Assembly: GCA_965117025.1 (NCBI GenBank)
Contig: OZ220746.1
Span: 620,001 to 684,000 of the forward strand
DNA: 64,000 nucleotides
Reading direction: 5' to 3'
Origin: VXPQ01 sp965117025
GTDB taxonomy: Bacteria; Bacteroidota; Rhodothermia; Rhodothermales; VXPQ01
Shown here piece by piece: positions 44,182-53,231 of this stretch; positions within the stretch are counted from its first letter, which is position 1, and every line of letters starts with the position of its first letter. The notes under the pieces were generated by a model, which did not search any database, was not told the origin of the DNA, and saw only the letters and a list, made by a program, of their open reading frames with translations. A program made the position numbers and the translations under genes.

Positions 44182-46776
44182 TTACTTCTTTGCCGGCGGC
44201 TTTTTGCGCGATCCTCCCCGTGCGCCTTTTTTGGCGCCAGCCTTCGCAGCCAACAGCTCGAGCGCCTTTTCCAGCGTGATTTCCTCGGGAGATATGTCTT
44301 TCGGAAGCGAGGCATTGGTCTTGCCGTGCTTCACATAGGGACCGTACCGCCCTTTCCGCACATCGACGGGATCGCCGCTTTCCGGATGATTCCCCAATAC
44401 GCGAAGCGGACCGGCCGCCTTCCCGGATTGCGCCAGAAGAGCAAGCGCACGGTCCAGGTCAACAAACAGTACATCGTCTGCTTCCGTAAGCGAAACGAAG
44501 GTGCGTTCGTGCTGCACATAAGGACCGTAACGACCAATATTTGCGAGTATCGGTTTGTCTGTCCCGGGATGCCTGCCCAGCACCCGTGGCAACTCCAGCA
44601 GCGCAAGCGCCATCTCCGGATCTACGGCGTCCATGGGTGTACCCTTAGGCAGCGAAACACGCCTGGGCTTGCCTTTCACCTCCTCGGTCCGACCCAGTTG
44701 TACGTAGGGACCATAGGGGCCGCTGCGAACCAGTACATCCAGCCCTTCATCCGGATGCTTGCATACTGTACGCTCTTCATTCCCCTCGGAGGACGTTTTA
44801 AGCAGAGCCTGCAGATCTTCTGCAGAGATGTCACCGGGCGCTAACTCCCTGGGAACGGAGGCCCGGACGGATGCGCCGTCCAGTTCTCCCTCCACATACG
44901 GACCATACTTTCCGACACGCACAACCATACCATCCCATTTCGGCGAATCGATCGTCGATATCTTCCGGGGATCAATCCCTTCCTGCCCGGCCTGCACCTG
45001 CTGCACAAGCCCTCCGTCACCGAGATAAAAATCCTCCAGCCAACCTGCCGATGCACGATCTCCTGTCGCAATGTCATCGAGAATCTGTTCCATGTCCGCC
45101 GTAAAGCGCACATCGACCAGTTGTTCGAACTGGTCTTCAAGCAACTGGACGGCTGCAAACGCCGTAAACGTGGGCGTCAGTTGAGATCCGTTGCGGCGTA
45201 CATAGTCCCGGCGCACGATCGTTTCGATAATAGAAGCATAGGTGCTGGGACGTCCGATCCCCTCTTTCTCAAGTGTCCGGACCAGCGTTGCCTCGGTGTA
45301 GCGGGCAGGGGGCTTCGTCTCGTGCTCCACGGTTTCGACCTTGCGGCAATCCGGAGCGTCTCCTTCAGCCATCTGCGGCAAGGGATTATCCCGATTCTCG
45401 AGCGCAGCTTCCGGATCGTCGGACCCTTCCACATAAGCCCGGTAGAACCCGGGAAATTCGATCCGCTTTCCTGATGCGCGGAACCGGGCCGCTTCTTTCC
45501 CTTCACCGGCTTCGATGCGGACCGTTACCCGGCGCACCCGCGCATCGGCCATCTGACCAGCCACCGTACGCTTCCAGATAAGATCGTACAGGGCGCCCTC
45601 GGCGCCGGTCAAGCCCAGTTCGTCCCTGGTTTTCATGGCGCTGCCGGCAGGTCGAATCGCCTCATGGGCCTCCTGGGCGTTCGCAACCTTGCTGCGGTAG
45701 CGCCTGGGTTTGGGACTCAGATATTCTTTTCCGTACCGCTTTTCGACTGCCTGCCGACTACCCCGTATGGCCTCGTCCGAAAGCTGGGTTGAATCGGTCC
45801 GCATATAAGTGATCAGTCCCTGCTCGTAGAGGCGCTGCGCGATTTGCATGGTCCGGCGCGCGGAAAGCCCCAGTTTGCGGCTTCCTTCCTGTTGCAGGGT
45901 AGACGTGATAAAAGGCGGATAGGGGGATTGGGAAGATACCCGATCCTCTACCCGGACCACGCGCCATGTCCGGTTCGGCAGCGAGGCAACCAGCGCCCCG
46001 GCCTGCTCTTCCCCCATTAGAAGCAGATCTTTGCCAGGAACGAGACCCTCCTTAAGTTGCCCGGTATGATCGTCGAAGTCCTTGCCCACGGCGAGCCGTA
46101 CTCCTCCGTAATGCGTCATCTCCGCAGTAAACGCCTCTCCATGTATCGCGAGAAGGGCCTTCAGGTCAAGCCAGACCGCCGGCACAAAGATCATTCGCTC
46201 TTTCTCCCGATTCACAAGCAATCGGGTTGCCACACTCTGTACGCGCCCTGCCGACAAACCCCTCGCGATTTTTCGCCAGAGAAGTGGAGATATACTGTAC
46301 CCGACAAGACGATCGAGAATCCGGCGCGTCTCCTGGGCATCTACAAGGCTTCGGTCGATACTTCTCGTTTCCTGCAGCGCACGCTGGATCGCAGGCCGCG
46401 TGATTTCGTGAAACACCATGCGCCGCACAGGTATCCTGGGCGCCAGCACCTCGACGAGATGCCATCCTATCGATTCGCCTTCGCGGTCTTCGTCCGTGGC
46501 GATATACAGTTCATCAGCCGATTTGAGCGCCGTGCGCAACCGCTGCACCACCTTTTTTTTCTCGGGCGAAATCACGTAAACGGGAGCAAACCCCTTGGTC
46601 ACATCCACGCCGTAGTGCTCCCACAATTGCTCCCGGTGGGCCTTCGGGATTTCTGAGGCGGACTGGGGCAGATCCCGTATGTGCCCCATGCTTGCCTCCA
46701 CCTGACAATCCGCGGGCAGAAAATTCCGGATCGTCCGGGCCTTGGTGGGAGATTCGACGACAACCAGTCGCTTCAT
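44182..46776 (-). CDS. topA: DNA topoisomerase I
   Basis: 864 residues. An N-terminal Toprim domain (MKRLVVVESPTKARTIRNFLP) is followed by the type IA core with the catalytic Tyr in LITYMRTDSTQ. The C-terminal part has four copies of a short repeat centred on (K/R)YGPYV (KVGKYGPYV-like; last two NIGRYGPYVQH and RKGRYGPYVKH), and a lysine-rich tail (KKGARGGSRKKPPAKK). No four-Cys zinc ribbons are present, unlike E. coli. It relaxes negative supercoils. Convergent with rsgA; divergent from ppdK. Confidence 0.97.
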   Translation of the reverse strand: MKRLVVVESPTKARTIRNFLPADCQVEASMGHIRDLPQSASEIPKAHREQLWEHYGVDVTKGFAPVYVISPEKKKVVQRLRTALKSADELYIATDEDREGESIGWHLVEVLAPRIPVRRMVFHEITRPAIQRALQETRSIDRSLVDAQETRRILDRLVGYSISPLLWRKIARGLSAGRVQSVATRLLVNREKERMIFVPAVWLDLKALLAIHGEAFTAEMTHYGGVRLAVGKDFDDHTGQLKEGLVPGKDLLLMGEEQAGALVASLPNRTWRVVRVEDRVSSQSPYPPFITSTLQQEGSRKLGLSARRTMQIAQRLYEQGLITYMRTDSTQLSDEAIRGSRQAVEKRYGKEYLSPKPRRYRSKVANAQEAHEAIRPAGSAMKTRDELGLTGAEGALYDLIWKRTVAGQMADARVRRVTVRIEAGEGKEAARFRASGKRIEFPGFYRAYVEGSDDPEAALENRDNPLPQMAEGDAPDCRKVETVEHETKPPARYTEATLVRTLEKEGIGRPSTYASIIETIVRRDYVRRNGSQLTPTFTAFAAVQLLEDQFEQLVDVRFTADMEQILDDIATGDRASAGWLEDFYLGDGGLVQQVQAGQEGIDPRKISTIDSPKWDGMVVRVGKYGPYVEGELDGASVRASVPRELAPGDISAEDLQALLKTSSEGNEERTVCKHPDEGLDVLVRSGPYGPYVQLGRTEEVKGKPRRVSLPKGTPMDAVDPEMALALLELPRVLGRHPGTDKPILANIGRYGPYVQHERTFVSLTEADDVLFVDLDRALALLAQSGKAAGPLRVLGNHPESGDPVDVRKGRYGPYVKHGKTNASLPKDISPEEITLEKALELLAAKAGAKKGARGGSRKKPPAKK

Positions 46777-47040
46777 TCGTAGAGCACGTTATGCGTGTGA
46801 ACTTCTATGGGATGCGCGCCCTCTCACGCCATCCCCCCTGCATCGTTCCCGGATGCAATACACAGAGAAACGGACGGGAGCATAACTGCTCGACTGTTTA
46901 CAAGATATTTCGTAATTTGCTGGGATAGGCCTTTTTTTCGGCCCGGCGGCAGGGATACTCCTGCGGCAACCCGTACAAAAACCCTGGGCGGGGCCTGGAT
47001 ATCCGCCTGAAACGCTTGATTTGCAACCAGCCTTCTGCAC

Positions 47041-49707
47041 ATGAAAACGAACGCACAAACCGATACCGCGCAAGCAGTCAAATATGTATACAGTTTCGGG
47101 GGAGGCCGTGCGGAAGGCGACCGAAGCATGAAATCCCTGTTGGGGGGCAAGGGGGCCAATCTGGCTGAGATGAGCGCCATCGGCCTGCCTGTGCCCCCGG
47201 GATGCACCATCTCCACCGAGGCCTGCCAGTATTATTCCTCGCAGGGGCACACCTGGCCTGAGGGACTGGAAGAACAAATCGAAGAAGCCATTGTCCGCCT
47301 CGAGGACGACATGCAGGCCGGGCTGGGAGATCCGGATAATCCGCTGCTTGTTTCCGTCCGCAGCGGCGCCGCGATCTCCATGCCGGGCATGATGGATACC
47401 GTGCTGAATCTGGGCATGAACGACGAGGTCGCGGAAGGACTGGCCCGTCGCACCGGCAACGTGCGTTTCGCCTATGACGCCTATCGCCGGTTCATCGACA
47501 TGTTTGGCGATGTCGTGGTCGGCGTCCCGCACGAACATTTCGAGGAAGCGATCGAAGCGCTCAAGAAAGAGCGGGGTGTCGAGAACGATGTGGACCTCTC
47601 GGGCGACGACCTTAAGGTGCTGGTGGAACGCTACAAGGCAATCTACCGGCAGAACACAAGCCACATGTTTCCCGAAGACCCCCGGGAGCAACTCCGATTC
47701 GCCGTCAACGCCGTCTTTTCTTCCTGGGATGCGGAACGGGCTGTCAAATACCGGCGCATCAACAAGATCTCGGGCTTGCTGGGCACCGCGGTAAACGTGC
47801 AGGCCATGGTCTACGGTAATATGGGCCGGAACAGCGGAACGGGCGTTTGCTTTACGCGCGACCCCTCCACCGGAGAACACGTCCTGTACGGCGAATTCCT
47901 GGTGAATGCGCAGGGAGAGGATGTCGTAGCCGGTATCCGTACGCCCGAAGACATCAGCCGGATGGCAGATCATTTTCCCGACGCCTACAACGAACTGCTC
48001 GAGGTCACCGACGGGCTCGAAAAACATTATCAGAACATGCAGGATATCGAGTTCACGGTACAGGATAACCGGCTCTTCATCCTGCAAACGCGCAACGGGA
48101 AACGGACCGGTACGGCTGCGGTGACCATTGCGGTGGATATGGTGCGGGAAGGACTGGTAGACAAGAAAACGGCGGTGCGGGACCTTGTGGAACCGAATCA
48201 TCTGAACCAGGTGCTGCATCCGCAATTCAAGGATATGGATGCCTACAAGAGCGATGTGATCGGACAGGGGCTGCCGGCATCGCCCGGCGCCGCTGTCGGC
48301 CAGGTCGTTTTTTCCGCCGACGAGGCCGAAGCCTGGAAAGCGGACGGCAAACAGGTCATCCTGGTGCGCATCGAGACCAGCCCGGAAGATGTGGGAGGCA
48401 TGGACGCCGCCGAGGGTATCCTGACGTCGCGGGGCGGTATGACCTCGCACGCCGCCGTCGTGGCCCGGGGCTGGGGCAAACCCTGTGTGGCGGGCTGTAA
48501 CGAGATTGTGATCAACTACCGGGAGAAATCCTTCACGAACGGCAAGGCCACTTTTGAGGAAGGCGACTGGCTCTCCATCAACGGAACCACCGGCGAAGTG
48601 ATTTCCGGGAAGCAGCCGCTGGTCGAACCGGAGATGGGCGGCGCCTTCGGGCAGTTCATGGAATGGGCCGACGAATTCCGCACCATGAAAGTGCGTACGA
48701 ACGCCGACGCGCCGGCGGACGCCGCCAAGGCGATCGAGTTTGGCGCCGAGGGTATCGGCCTGTGCCGTACCGAGCACATGTTCTTCGAAGGAGGACGCAT
48801 TCAGGCGGTCCGGGAAATGATCCTGGCGGAATCCGAAAAGGACCGGCGCAAGGCGCTGGCCAAGCTCCTTCCCTATCAGAAAGAAGATTTTCTGGGGATC
48901 TTTCGGGCCATGGCCGGCAAGCCGGTGACAGTACGTCTGCTGGACCCGCCCCTGCACGAATTCCTGCCGCACGACGAAGCCGGGGAGAAAGAGATGGCGG
49001 ATTCTCTCGGCATCGGTCTCGAGGACGTAAAGGCGAAAGTGGCGTTTCTGCACGAATTCAATCCCATGTTGGGACACCGGGGTTGCCGCCTGGGCATCAC
49101 CTACCCGGAAATCACGGAGATGCAAACCCGCGCCATCCTGGAGGCAGCGGTCGAACTCGCGGAAGAAGGCATCGAAGTGCTTCCCGAAATCATGGTGCCT
49201 CTCACCGGTACGCTGGAGGAGTTTGCAAATCAGAAGGCGGTGATCAACCGGACCGCGGCGGATATCTTTGCTGCAAAGGGCGCCTCCGTCGATTATCTGG
49301 TGGGCACCATGATCGAGGTGCCGCGTGCCGCGCTGGTCGCCGACGAAATCGCCCGGGAGGCGGATTTCTTTTCCTTCGGGACAAACGACCTGACCCAGAT
49401 GGGCTTCGGGTACAGCCGGGACGACGCCGGGAAATTCCTGCCCTACTATGTGGAATCCAAAATTCTCCCGGACGATCCGTTCCAGTCGCTGGACCAGAAG
49501 GGAATCGGGCAGCTCGTGCAGATGGGTACCGAACGCGGACGGGCAACACGCAGCGATCTCAAGGTCGGCATCTGCGGCGAGCACGGCGGTGAGCCTTCCT
49601 CGATCGGATTCTGCTACCGGATTGGCCTCGACTATGTCTCCTGCTCGCCTTTCCGCGTGCCCATTGCCCGGCTTGCGGCGGCGCAGGAAGCGCTGAACGA
49701 GGCATAA
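47041..49707 (+). CDS. ppdK: Pyruvate, phosphate dikinase
   Basis: 888 residues, full length. An N-terminal nucleotide-binding domain (FGGGRAEGDRSMKSLLGGKGANLAEMS) is followed by the swivelling phosphohistidine domain (LTSRGGMTSHAAVVARGWGKPCV, with the active His) and the C-terminal PEP/pyruvate barrel with the catalytic Cys in GICGEHGGEP. It interconverts pyruvate and PEP, ATP and phosphate. A 931-codon open frame lies on the opposite strand, but it is the mirror of this strongly biased gene and shows no protein-family features. The gene is divergent from topA across a 264-nt gap that holds no other feature I can support. Confidence 0.97.
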   Translation: MKTNAQTDTAQAVKYVYSFGGGRAEGDRSMKSLLGGKGANLAEMSAIGLPVPPGCTISTEACQYYSSQGHTWPEGLEEQIEEAIVRLEDDMQAGLGDPDNPLLVSVRSGAAISMPGMMDTVLNLGMNDEVAEGLARRTGNVRFAYDAYRRFIDMFGDVVVGVPHEHFEEAIEALKKERGVENDVDLSGDDLKVLVERYKAIYRQNTSHMFPEDPREQLRFAVNAVFSSWDAERAVKYRRINKISGLLGTAVNVQAMVYGNMGRNSGTGVCFTRDPSTGEHVLYGEFLVNAQGEDVVAGIRTPEDISRMADHFPDAYNELLEVTDGLEKHYQNMQDIEFTVQDNRLFILQTRNGKRTGTAAVTIAVDMVREGLVDKKTAVRDLVEPNHLNQVLHPQFKDMDAYKSDVIGQGLPASPGAAVGQVVFSADEAEAWKADGKQVILVRIETSPEDVGGMDAAEGILTSRGGMTSHAAVVARGWGKPCVAGCNEIVINYREKSFTNGKATFEEGDWLSINGTTGEVISGKQPLVEPEMGGAFGQFMEWADEFRTMKVRTNADAPADAAKAIEFGAEGIGLCRTEHMFFEGGRIQAVREMILAESEKDRRKALAKLLPYQKEDFLGIFRAMAGKPVTVRLLDPPLHEFLPHDEAGEKEMADSLGIGLEDVKAKVAFLHEFNPMLGHRGCRLGITYPEITEMQTRAILEAAVELAEEGIEVLPEIMVPLTGTLEEFANQKAVINRTAADIFAAKGASVDYLVGTMIEVPRAALVADEIAREADFFSFGTNDLTQMGFGYSRDDAGKFLPYYVESKILPDDPFQSLDQKGIGQLVQMGTERGRATRSDLKVGICGEHGGEPSSIGFCYRIGLDYVSCSPFRVPIARLAAAQEALNEA

Positions 49708-49740
49708 ACAAGCAGGGAAAGCGCAGCGGCAGAATTCAAC

Positions 49741-50952
49741 CTATCCCTCGTTGCCCCGGGGTACGAAGGCCTGGATGCCGGTCAATTCACGGCCCAGAAT
49801 GAGGCCGTGGATGTCGTACGTGCCTTCGTAGGTATTGACGCTCTCGAGGTTCACCATGTGGTGAATCACGCGGTATTCTCCGGAAATCCCATTGCCTCCC
49901 AGCATGTCGCGCGCCATCCGGGCGATCTCGAGGGCCTTGTTGCAATTGTTGCGCTTGGCCAGCGAAATCATGGCGGGCGCCAGCCGCCCCTCGTCCTTGA
50001 GCGCTCCCAAACGCCAGGCCAGCAACTGCATCTGAGTGATTTCCGTCAGCATGTGCGCCAACTTCGTCTGGACGAGCTGCATGGAAGCAAGCGAATGGCC
50101 GAATTGCCGCCGTTCGCTCACGTAGCGGCGAGCGCGCCGGAAACAATCTTCCGCAGCGCCCAGCGCTCCGAACACGATGCCGAACCGGGCGCTGTTCAGG
50201 CATTCGAACGGTCCTCGCAGCCCCTCGATATCCGGGAACACATTCTCATCGGGGACAAACACATCCTCCATCACAATCTCTCCCGTGATGGAGGCGCGCA
50301 ACGACATCTTGTGGTGCGTTTTCGGCGTGGAAAAGCCCTCCATCCCGCGTTCGAGCAAAAATCCCCGGATACGTCCCTGCTCTCCCTTGTTTTCTCGGGC
50401 TTTCGCCCATACCACCGCAAGGTCCGCAATGGATGCATTCGTGATCCACGCCTTGGCGCCATTCAGCACCCAGCCCCCTCTCGTCCTGAGCGCCGACGCC
50501 TCCATGGAGCCCGGATCCGATCCATGATCCGGTTCGGTCAGCCCGAAACAGCCGACGTACTCGCCGGACGCCAGGAGCGGCAGGAGCCGTTTTCGCTGCT
50601 CCTCCGTACCGAAAAGCCAGATGGGGTGCATGACGAGTGAACTCTGCACCGACGCGAAGGAGCGATAGGCCGAATCCACCCGTTCGAGTTCGCGTGCAAT
50701 GAGGCCGTACGCCGTATGGCTCGCGCCCGCACCGCCGTATTCCTCCGGGATGGCGGCGCCGAGGAGACCAAGCTCTCCCATCTCCCGGGCAATTTCCTCA
50801 TGGAATACCTCGTCCTGATTGCCTTGGAGAGCGCGGGGCTCCAGCCGGGACTGCGCATATTCCCGGGCCGATTCCATGATCAGGCGGTCTTCCTCCGCCA
50901 GCAGGGACTCGAGGAGATATGCGTCGTCGGGATTGAGGGATGGGGAGGGCAT
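49741..50952 (-). CDS. Acyl-CoA dehydrogenase, glutaryl-CoA dehydrogenase-like
   Basis: 403 residues. FAD-binding blocks GCFGLTEPDHGSDPGSM and WITNASIADLAVVWAK, and RDMLGGNGISGEYRVIHHMVNLESVNTYEGTYDIH, in which the catalytic Glu is residue 376. The YEGT-type placement and the TEPDHGSDPGSM block match glutaryl-CoA dehydrogenases, which act in lysine and tryptophan breakdown. Electrons would go to the EtfAB pair encoded at 55383-57174. No other lysine-degradation gene is in view. It is 81 nt downstream of the B3/4-domain gene. Confidence 0.88.
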   Translation of the reverse strand: MPSPSLNPDDAYLLESLLAEEDRLIMESAREYAQSRLEPRALQGNQDEVFHEEIAREMGELGLLGAAIPEEYGGAGASHTAYGLIARELERVDSAYRSFASVQSSLVMHPIWLFGTEEQRKRLLPLLASGEYVGCFGLTEPDHGSDPGSMEASALRTRGGWVLNGAKAWITNASIADLAVVWAKARENKGEQGRIRGFLLERGMEGFSTPKTHHKMSLRASITGEIVMEDVFVPDENVFPDIEGLRGPFECLNSARFGIVFGALGAAEDCFRRARRYVSERRQFGHSLASMQLVQTKLAHMLTEITQMQLLAWRLGALKDEGRLAPAMISLAKRNNCNKALEIARMARDMLGGNGISGEYRVIHHMVNLESVNTYEGTYDIHGLILGRELTGIQAFVPRGNEG

Positions 50953-51033
50953 GGTGAGAAAACAGATAGTAATACGAGAGCCAGGCCTTCCCCGTGCACG
51001 ATCCGGGGAAGAAGGGGTTCCGGGGGTGGGTCC

Positions 51034-51750
51034 CTACACTTCGACAACCGCCTGTGGCAAAACCACGCCGCACGCCGTCTCCGTATCCGTTCCGCACGCC
51101 GACAACAGCGCAGCGAATTCCTCGCACAGTTCCTGCAGCGCCTCCTCAGACATTGCTGCAGACGGAGCATACACACAGGCAGCAATGCGACACGTGTCGG
51201 GGGTCGTCTTCGTAGCCATGCTATCCCGAACGGGATTGACGATGGGTTCTCCATCGGAGGAGGTGTCCGGATTGTTTCCCGCAACGCGGCACCCGCAGAG
51301 CAGGTCCTTCACATCGATCCGCTGCCCGGCATGATTGAACGCGAACCCCTCCCCCTCCCGGCCCAGCCGGAAAACGTACCGGTCCGAAGCCGCCCGGTCA
51401 AGGTCCCATAAGGATATGGGCACCACATACCGGAGACTGAGGTAATTGCATATATCCACCGGTGCATTGATGCGTGGAAACGCATGCTCCGGTTGCGAGG
51501 CAGCGCGTAGCAGATATTCGGAAGCCGGCTTGCCTCGGCCCGTGGGTTTGTACGACCCGTTCCGAAGGATATCGCGGGCAGCAGCGCGCCTTGTTTCTTC
51601 GACCTCGCCAAGAGGGGCCGCTCGCTCGGCAACCACCTTCTGCAAACGGGCATCGAAATCTTCCGGATACCGGGCCGTTTCGATCCCTTCGGCTCGTACC
51701 ATGCCGAGAAGTACGTCGTCGCGGGGGATAGCGTGCCGTAGCGTCAACAT
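51034..51750 (-). CDS. B3/4-domain protein (tRNA-synthetase beta-like, COG3382 type)
   Basis: 238 residues from the ATG at 51750. The fold-defining blocks are YKPTGRGKPASEYLLRAA, PRINAPVDICNYLSLRYVVPISLWDLD and GEPIVNPVRDSMATKTT. The B3/4 domain is the editing-like module of phenylalanyl-tRNA synthetase beta; stand-alone versions are widespread and may hydrolyse mischarged tRNA or other substrates, not proven. Its start overlaps the end of the truncated RES gene by 7 nt, so the two are now coupled. The longer frame to 51840 lies inside RES and is not the start. Confidence 0.85.
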   Translation of the reverse strand: MLTLRHAIPRDDVLLGMVRAEGIETARYPEDFDARLQKVVAERAAPLGEVEETRRAAARDILRNGSYKPTGRGKPASEYLLRAASQPEHAFPRINAPVDICNYLSLRYVVPISLWDLDRAASDRYVFRLGREGEGFAFNHAGQRIDVKDLLCGCRVAGNNPDTSSDGEPIVNPVRDSMATKTTPDTCRIAACVYAPSAAMSEEALQELCEEFAALLSACGTDTETACGVVLPQAVVEV

Positions 51751-52034
51751 GGATCTATTCTTTCCTGGAAAATATCGCTTGGCAGGAAAGCCCTGCTGCA
51801 TATCAGGCCCTTCGGCAGGGGCAATCCGCCGAAAGACCAATGTACAAGATTTTCAAGCAAGGCAAGCGCATATGTTTCGGCCGCATGAACAACCAGACGT
51901 CCCGGACTTACCCAGCGGCTCCCTTTAAGAAATGCGCCTCTGCCGTCGAAAGGCGGGTATTCGGAACCAACGATGCGATAGATACATGGCCTCCCGTCAT
52001 GCAGGGAGACCGTAGAGTCCGCGTTCGATAACAT
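51744..52034 (-). pseudogene. Truncated RES-domain toxin
   Basis: 96 residues from the ATG at 52034, with a GGGAGG about 10 nt upstream. CIYRIVGSEYPPFDGRGAFLKGSRW, then SPGRLVVHAAETYALALLENLVHW (short blocks), is a clear RES domain N-terminal half, with the conserved Arg and Glu. Known RES toxins are about 150-160 residues and degrade NAD+. Here the reading ends soon after FQERIDPC, so the C-terminal half with the conserved Ser/Asn block is missing and the B3/4 gene begins there. It may be inactive. It overlaps the antitoxin stop by 38 nt. Confidence 0.75.
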
Positions 52035-52437
52035 CCTCAACTTCCCTCCCCCCAACTTCGGTTAACGCGACATCGACAGGTCTTCGATCATCCAATTCCG
52101 GGTGCGGCTCCAGCATGAAACGGGAAGTATCGATCGGATCTCTGAATATCAGAAAGGACAATGCATACAGATGTGCAAGGCGTTCTATCGTTTCACTCAC
52201 CTGAGAACTAAAGCGGTCCTTCCGCCCCCGCCTGGATTGAGGTGCGATCTTGTTCCAGTACTCTTCCCAACCCCTTCCATCGTCATATGCGGTCACAGCG
52301 TCAAGTACGTGCTTCAATGCGGATTCAGGCAATCCTTCACGCACTACAGCATCCAGTTCGCGCATTTCAGACACAGGACGCCCAAGAACAGATTCGCCGC
52401 CCAGGATTTTCGCAATACTACTTACAGCTACACCCAT
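51997..52437 (-). CDS. Xre/MbcA/ParS-type antitoxin
   Basis: 146 residues from the ATG at 52437; the longer frame starts at 52545. The C-terminal half (LIFRDPIDTSRFMLEPHPEL, then DDRRPVDVALTEVGGREVEDVIERGLYG) is the toxin-binding DUF2384 domain, with its WL-like and RPxD...G blocks. The N-terminal half (SSIAKILGGESVLGRPVSEMRELDAVVREGLP) should carry the DNA-binding helix-turn-helix. It directly precedes the RES gene in the usual antitoxin-toxin order, and would normally bind the toxin and repress the pair. The antitoxin looks intact although its toxin is truncated. Confidence 0.82.
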   Translation of the reverse strand: MGVAVSSIAKILGGESVLGRPVSEMRELDAVVREGLPESALKHVLDAVTAYDDGRGWEEYWNKIAPQSRRGRKDRFSSQVSETIERLAHLYALSFLIFRDPIDTSRFMLEPHPELDDRRPVDVALTEVGGREVEDVIERGLYGLPA

Positions 52438-52656
52438 CGGACCATAAATGTCGTTTCCCGCAAAAACGAACTTGATAACATATAATGCGACCACTCCAGA
52501 CCGCAGCGGTTCCCCCGATATTACGCCTTCCTGCCCCTTAAACACCCCGCCCCTCAGACAGCACGCCTTGCGCTTGTGCCCGGAAGCGTTTTTATTGTTT
52601 GCGCCTTTCGACGCACATTCATCTTGTCAATCCGGTAAAACGAACGGGAGAACACC

Positions 52657-53205
52657 ATGAAAAACCTTGCCTTGGGAGCTCTTCTCGCCGCTGTCGTTCT
52701 GTTCGCATGGGGATTCGTTTTCTGGGGCCTGATTCCTACTCCCGGGATGCACATGCACCCCGACCAGGAAGCGCTGCAGCAATACCTCTCCGAAAGCGTC
52801 CCCGAAACGGGCGCGTATTACATACCCTACCCTGCAGGCCCCGACGACGCTGAAGCCGTAGCGCGGCATGAAGCCGGGCCGCTCGCCTTCCTGTTCATTC
52901 GCATGGAAGGCCAATCCATGATGCCTCCTTCCATGATGATCGGCGGCTTCATACACATGCTCATTACGGCGCTGCTCATCGGCATGTTGCTGCGCATGCT
53001 GCTGCCGAGCCTGCCAACCTGGCGGAATCGGGTCCTGTTTGTGATGCTGGCAGGAGTTGCCGTTGCATTCTGGTCCGACCTGGCATGGCCGATATGGTGG
53101 CGCACCCCGTGGACCTTCTTCGTATGGATGGCGGCGTACGACATCATCGCCTGGACGCTTGCCGGAGCGGTCCTTGCGCGTTTTGTGCGGCCGGCGAGGG
53201 CGTAG
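52657..53205 (+). CDS. Four-helix membrane protein, unknown
   Basis: 182 residues with GGGAG 7 nt before the ATG. Membrane helices are predicted at 4-26, 90-112 (MMIGGFIHMLITALLIGML), 122-143 and 147-172. The 60-residue loop after helix 1 (PTPGMHMHPDQEALQQYLSE...) is polar and probably periplasmic. Two Met-rich stretches (GQSMMPPSMMIGGF) resemble metal-handling loops but no Cys is present. I do not recognise the family. It is divergent from the antitoxin gene and convergent with hemW. Confidence 0.7.
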   Translation: MKNLALGALLAAVVLFAWGFVFWGLIPTPGMHMHPDQEALQQYLSESVPETGAYYIPYPAGPDDAEAVARHEAGPLAFLFIRMEGQSMMPPSMMIGGFIHMLITALLIGMLLRMLLPSLPTWRNRVLFVMLAGVAVAFWSDLAWPIWWRTPWTFFVWMAAYDIIAWTLAGAVLARFVRPARA

Positions 53206-53231
53206 AGGTCGAAAACCGCCCCTCTATCCCC

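Noticed and set aside
46777..47040. Promoter boxes in the topA-ppdK gap
   Set aside because: TTTACA and TAATTT-like hexamers occur, but their spacing is only 10 nt, which fits no usual promoter.
46789..49584. A 931-codon open frame on the minus strand opposite ppdK
   Set aside because: It mirrors the strongly biased codon use of ppdK, has no family-like motifs, and ppdK itself is a complete recognised enzyme.
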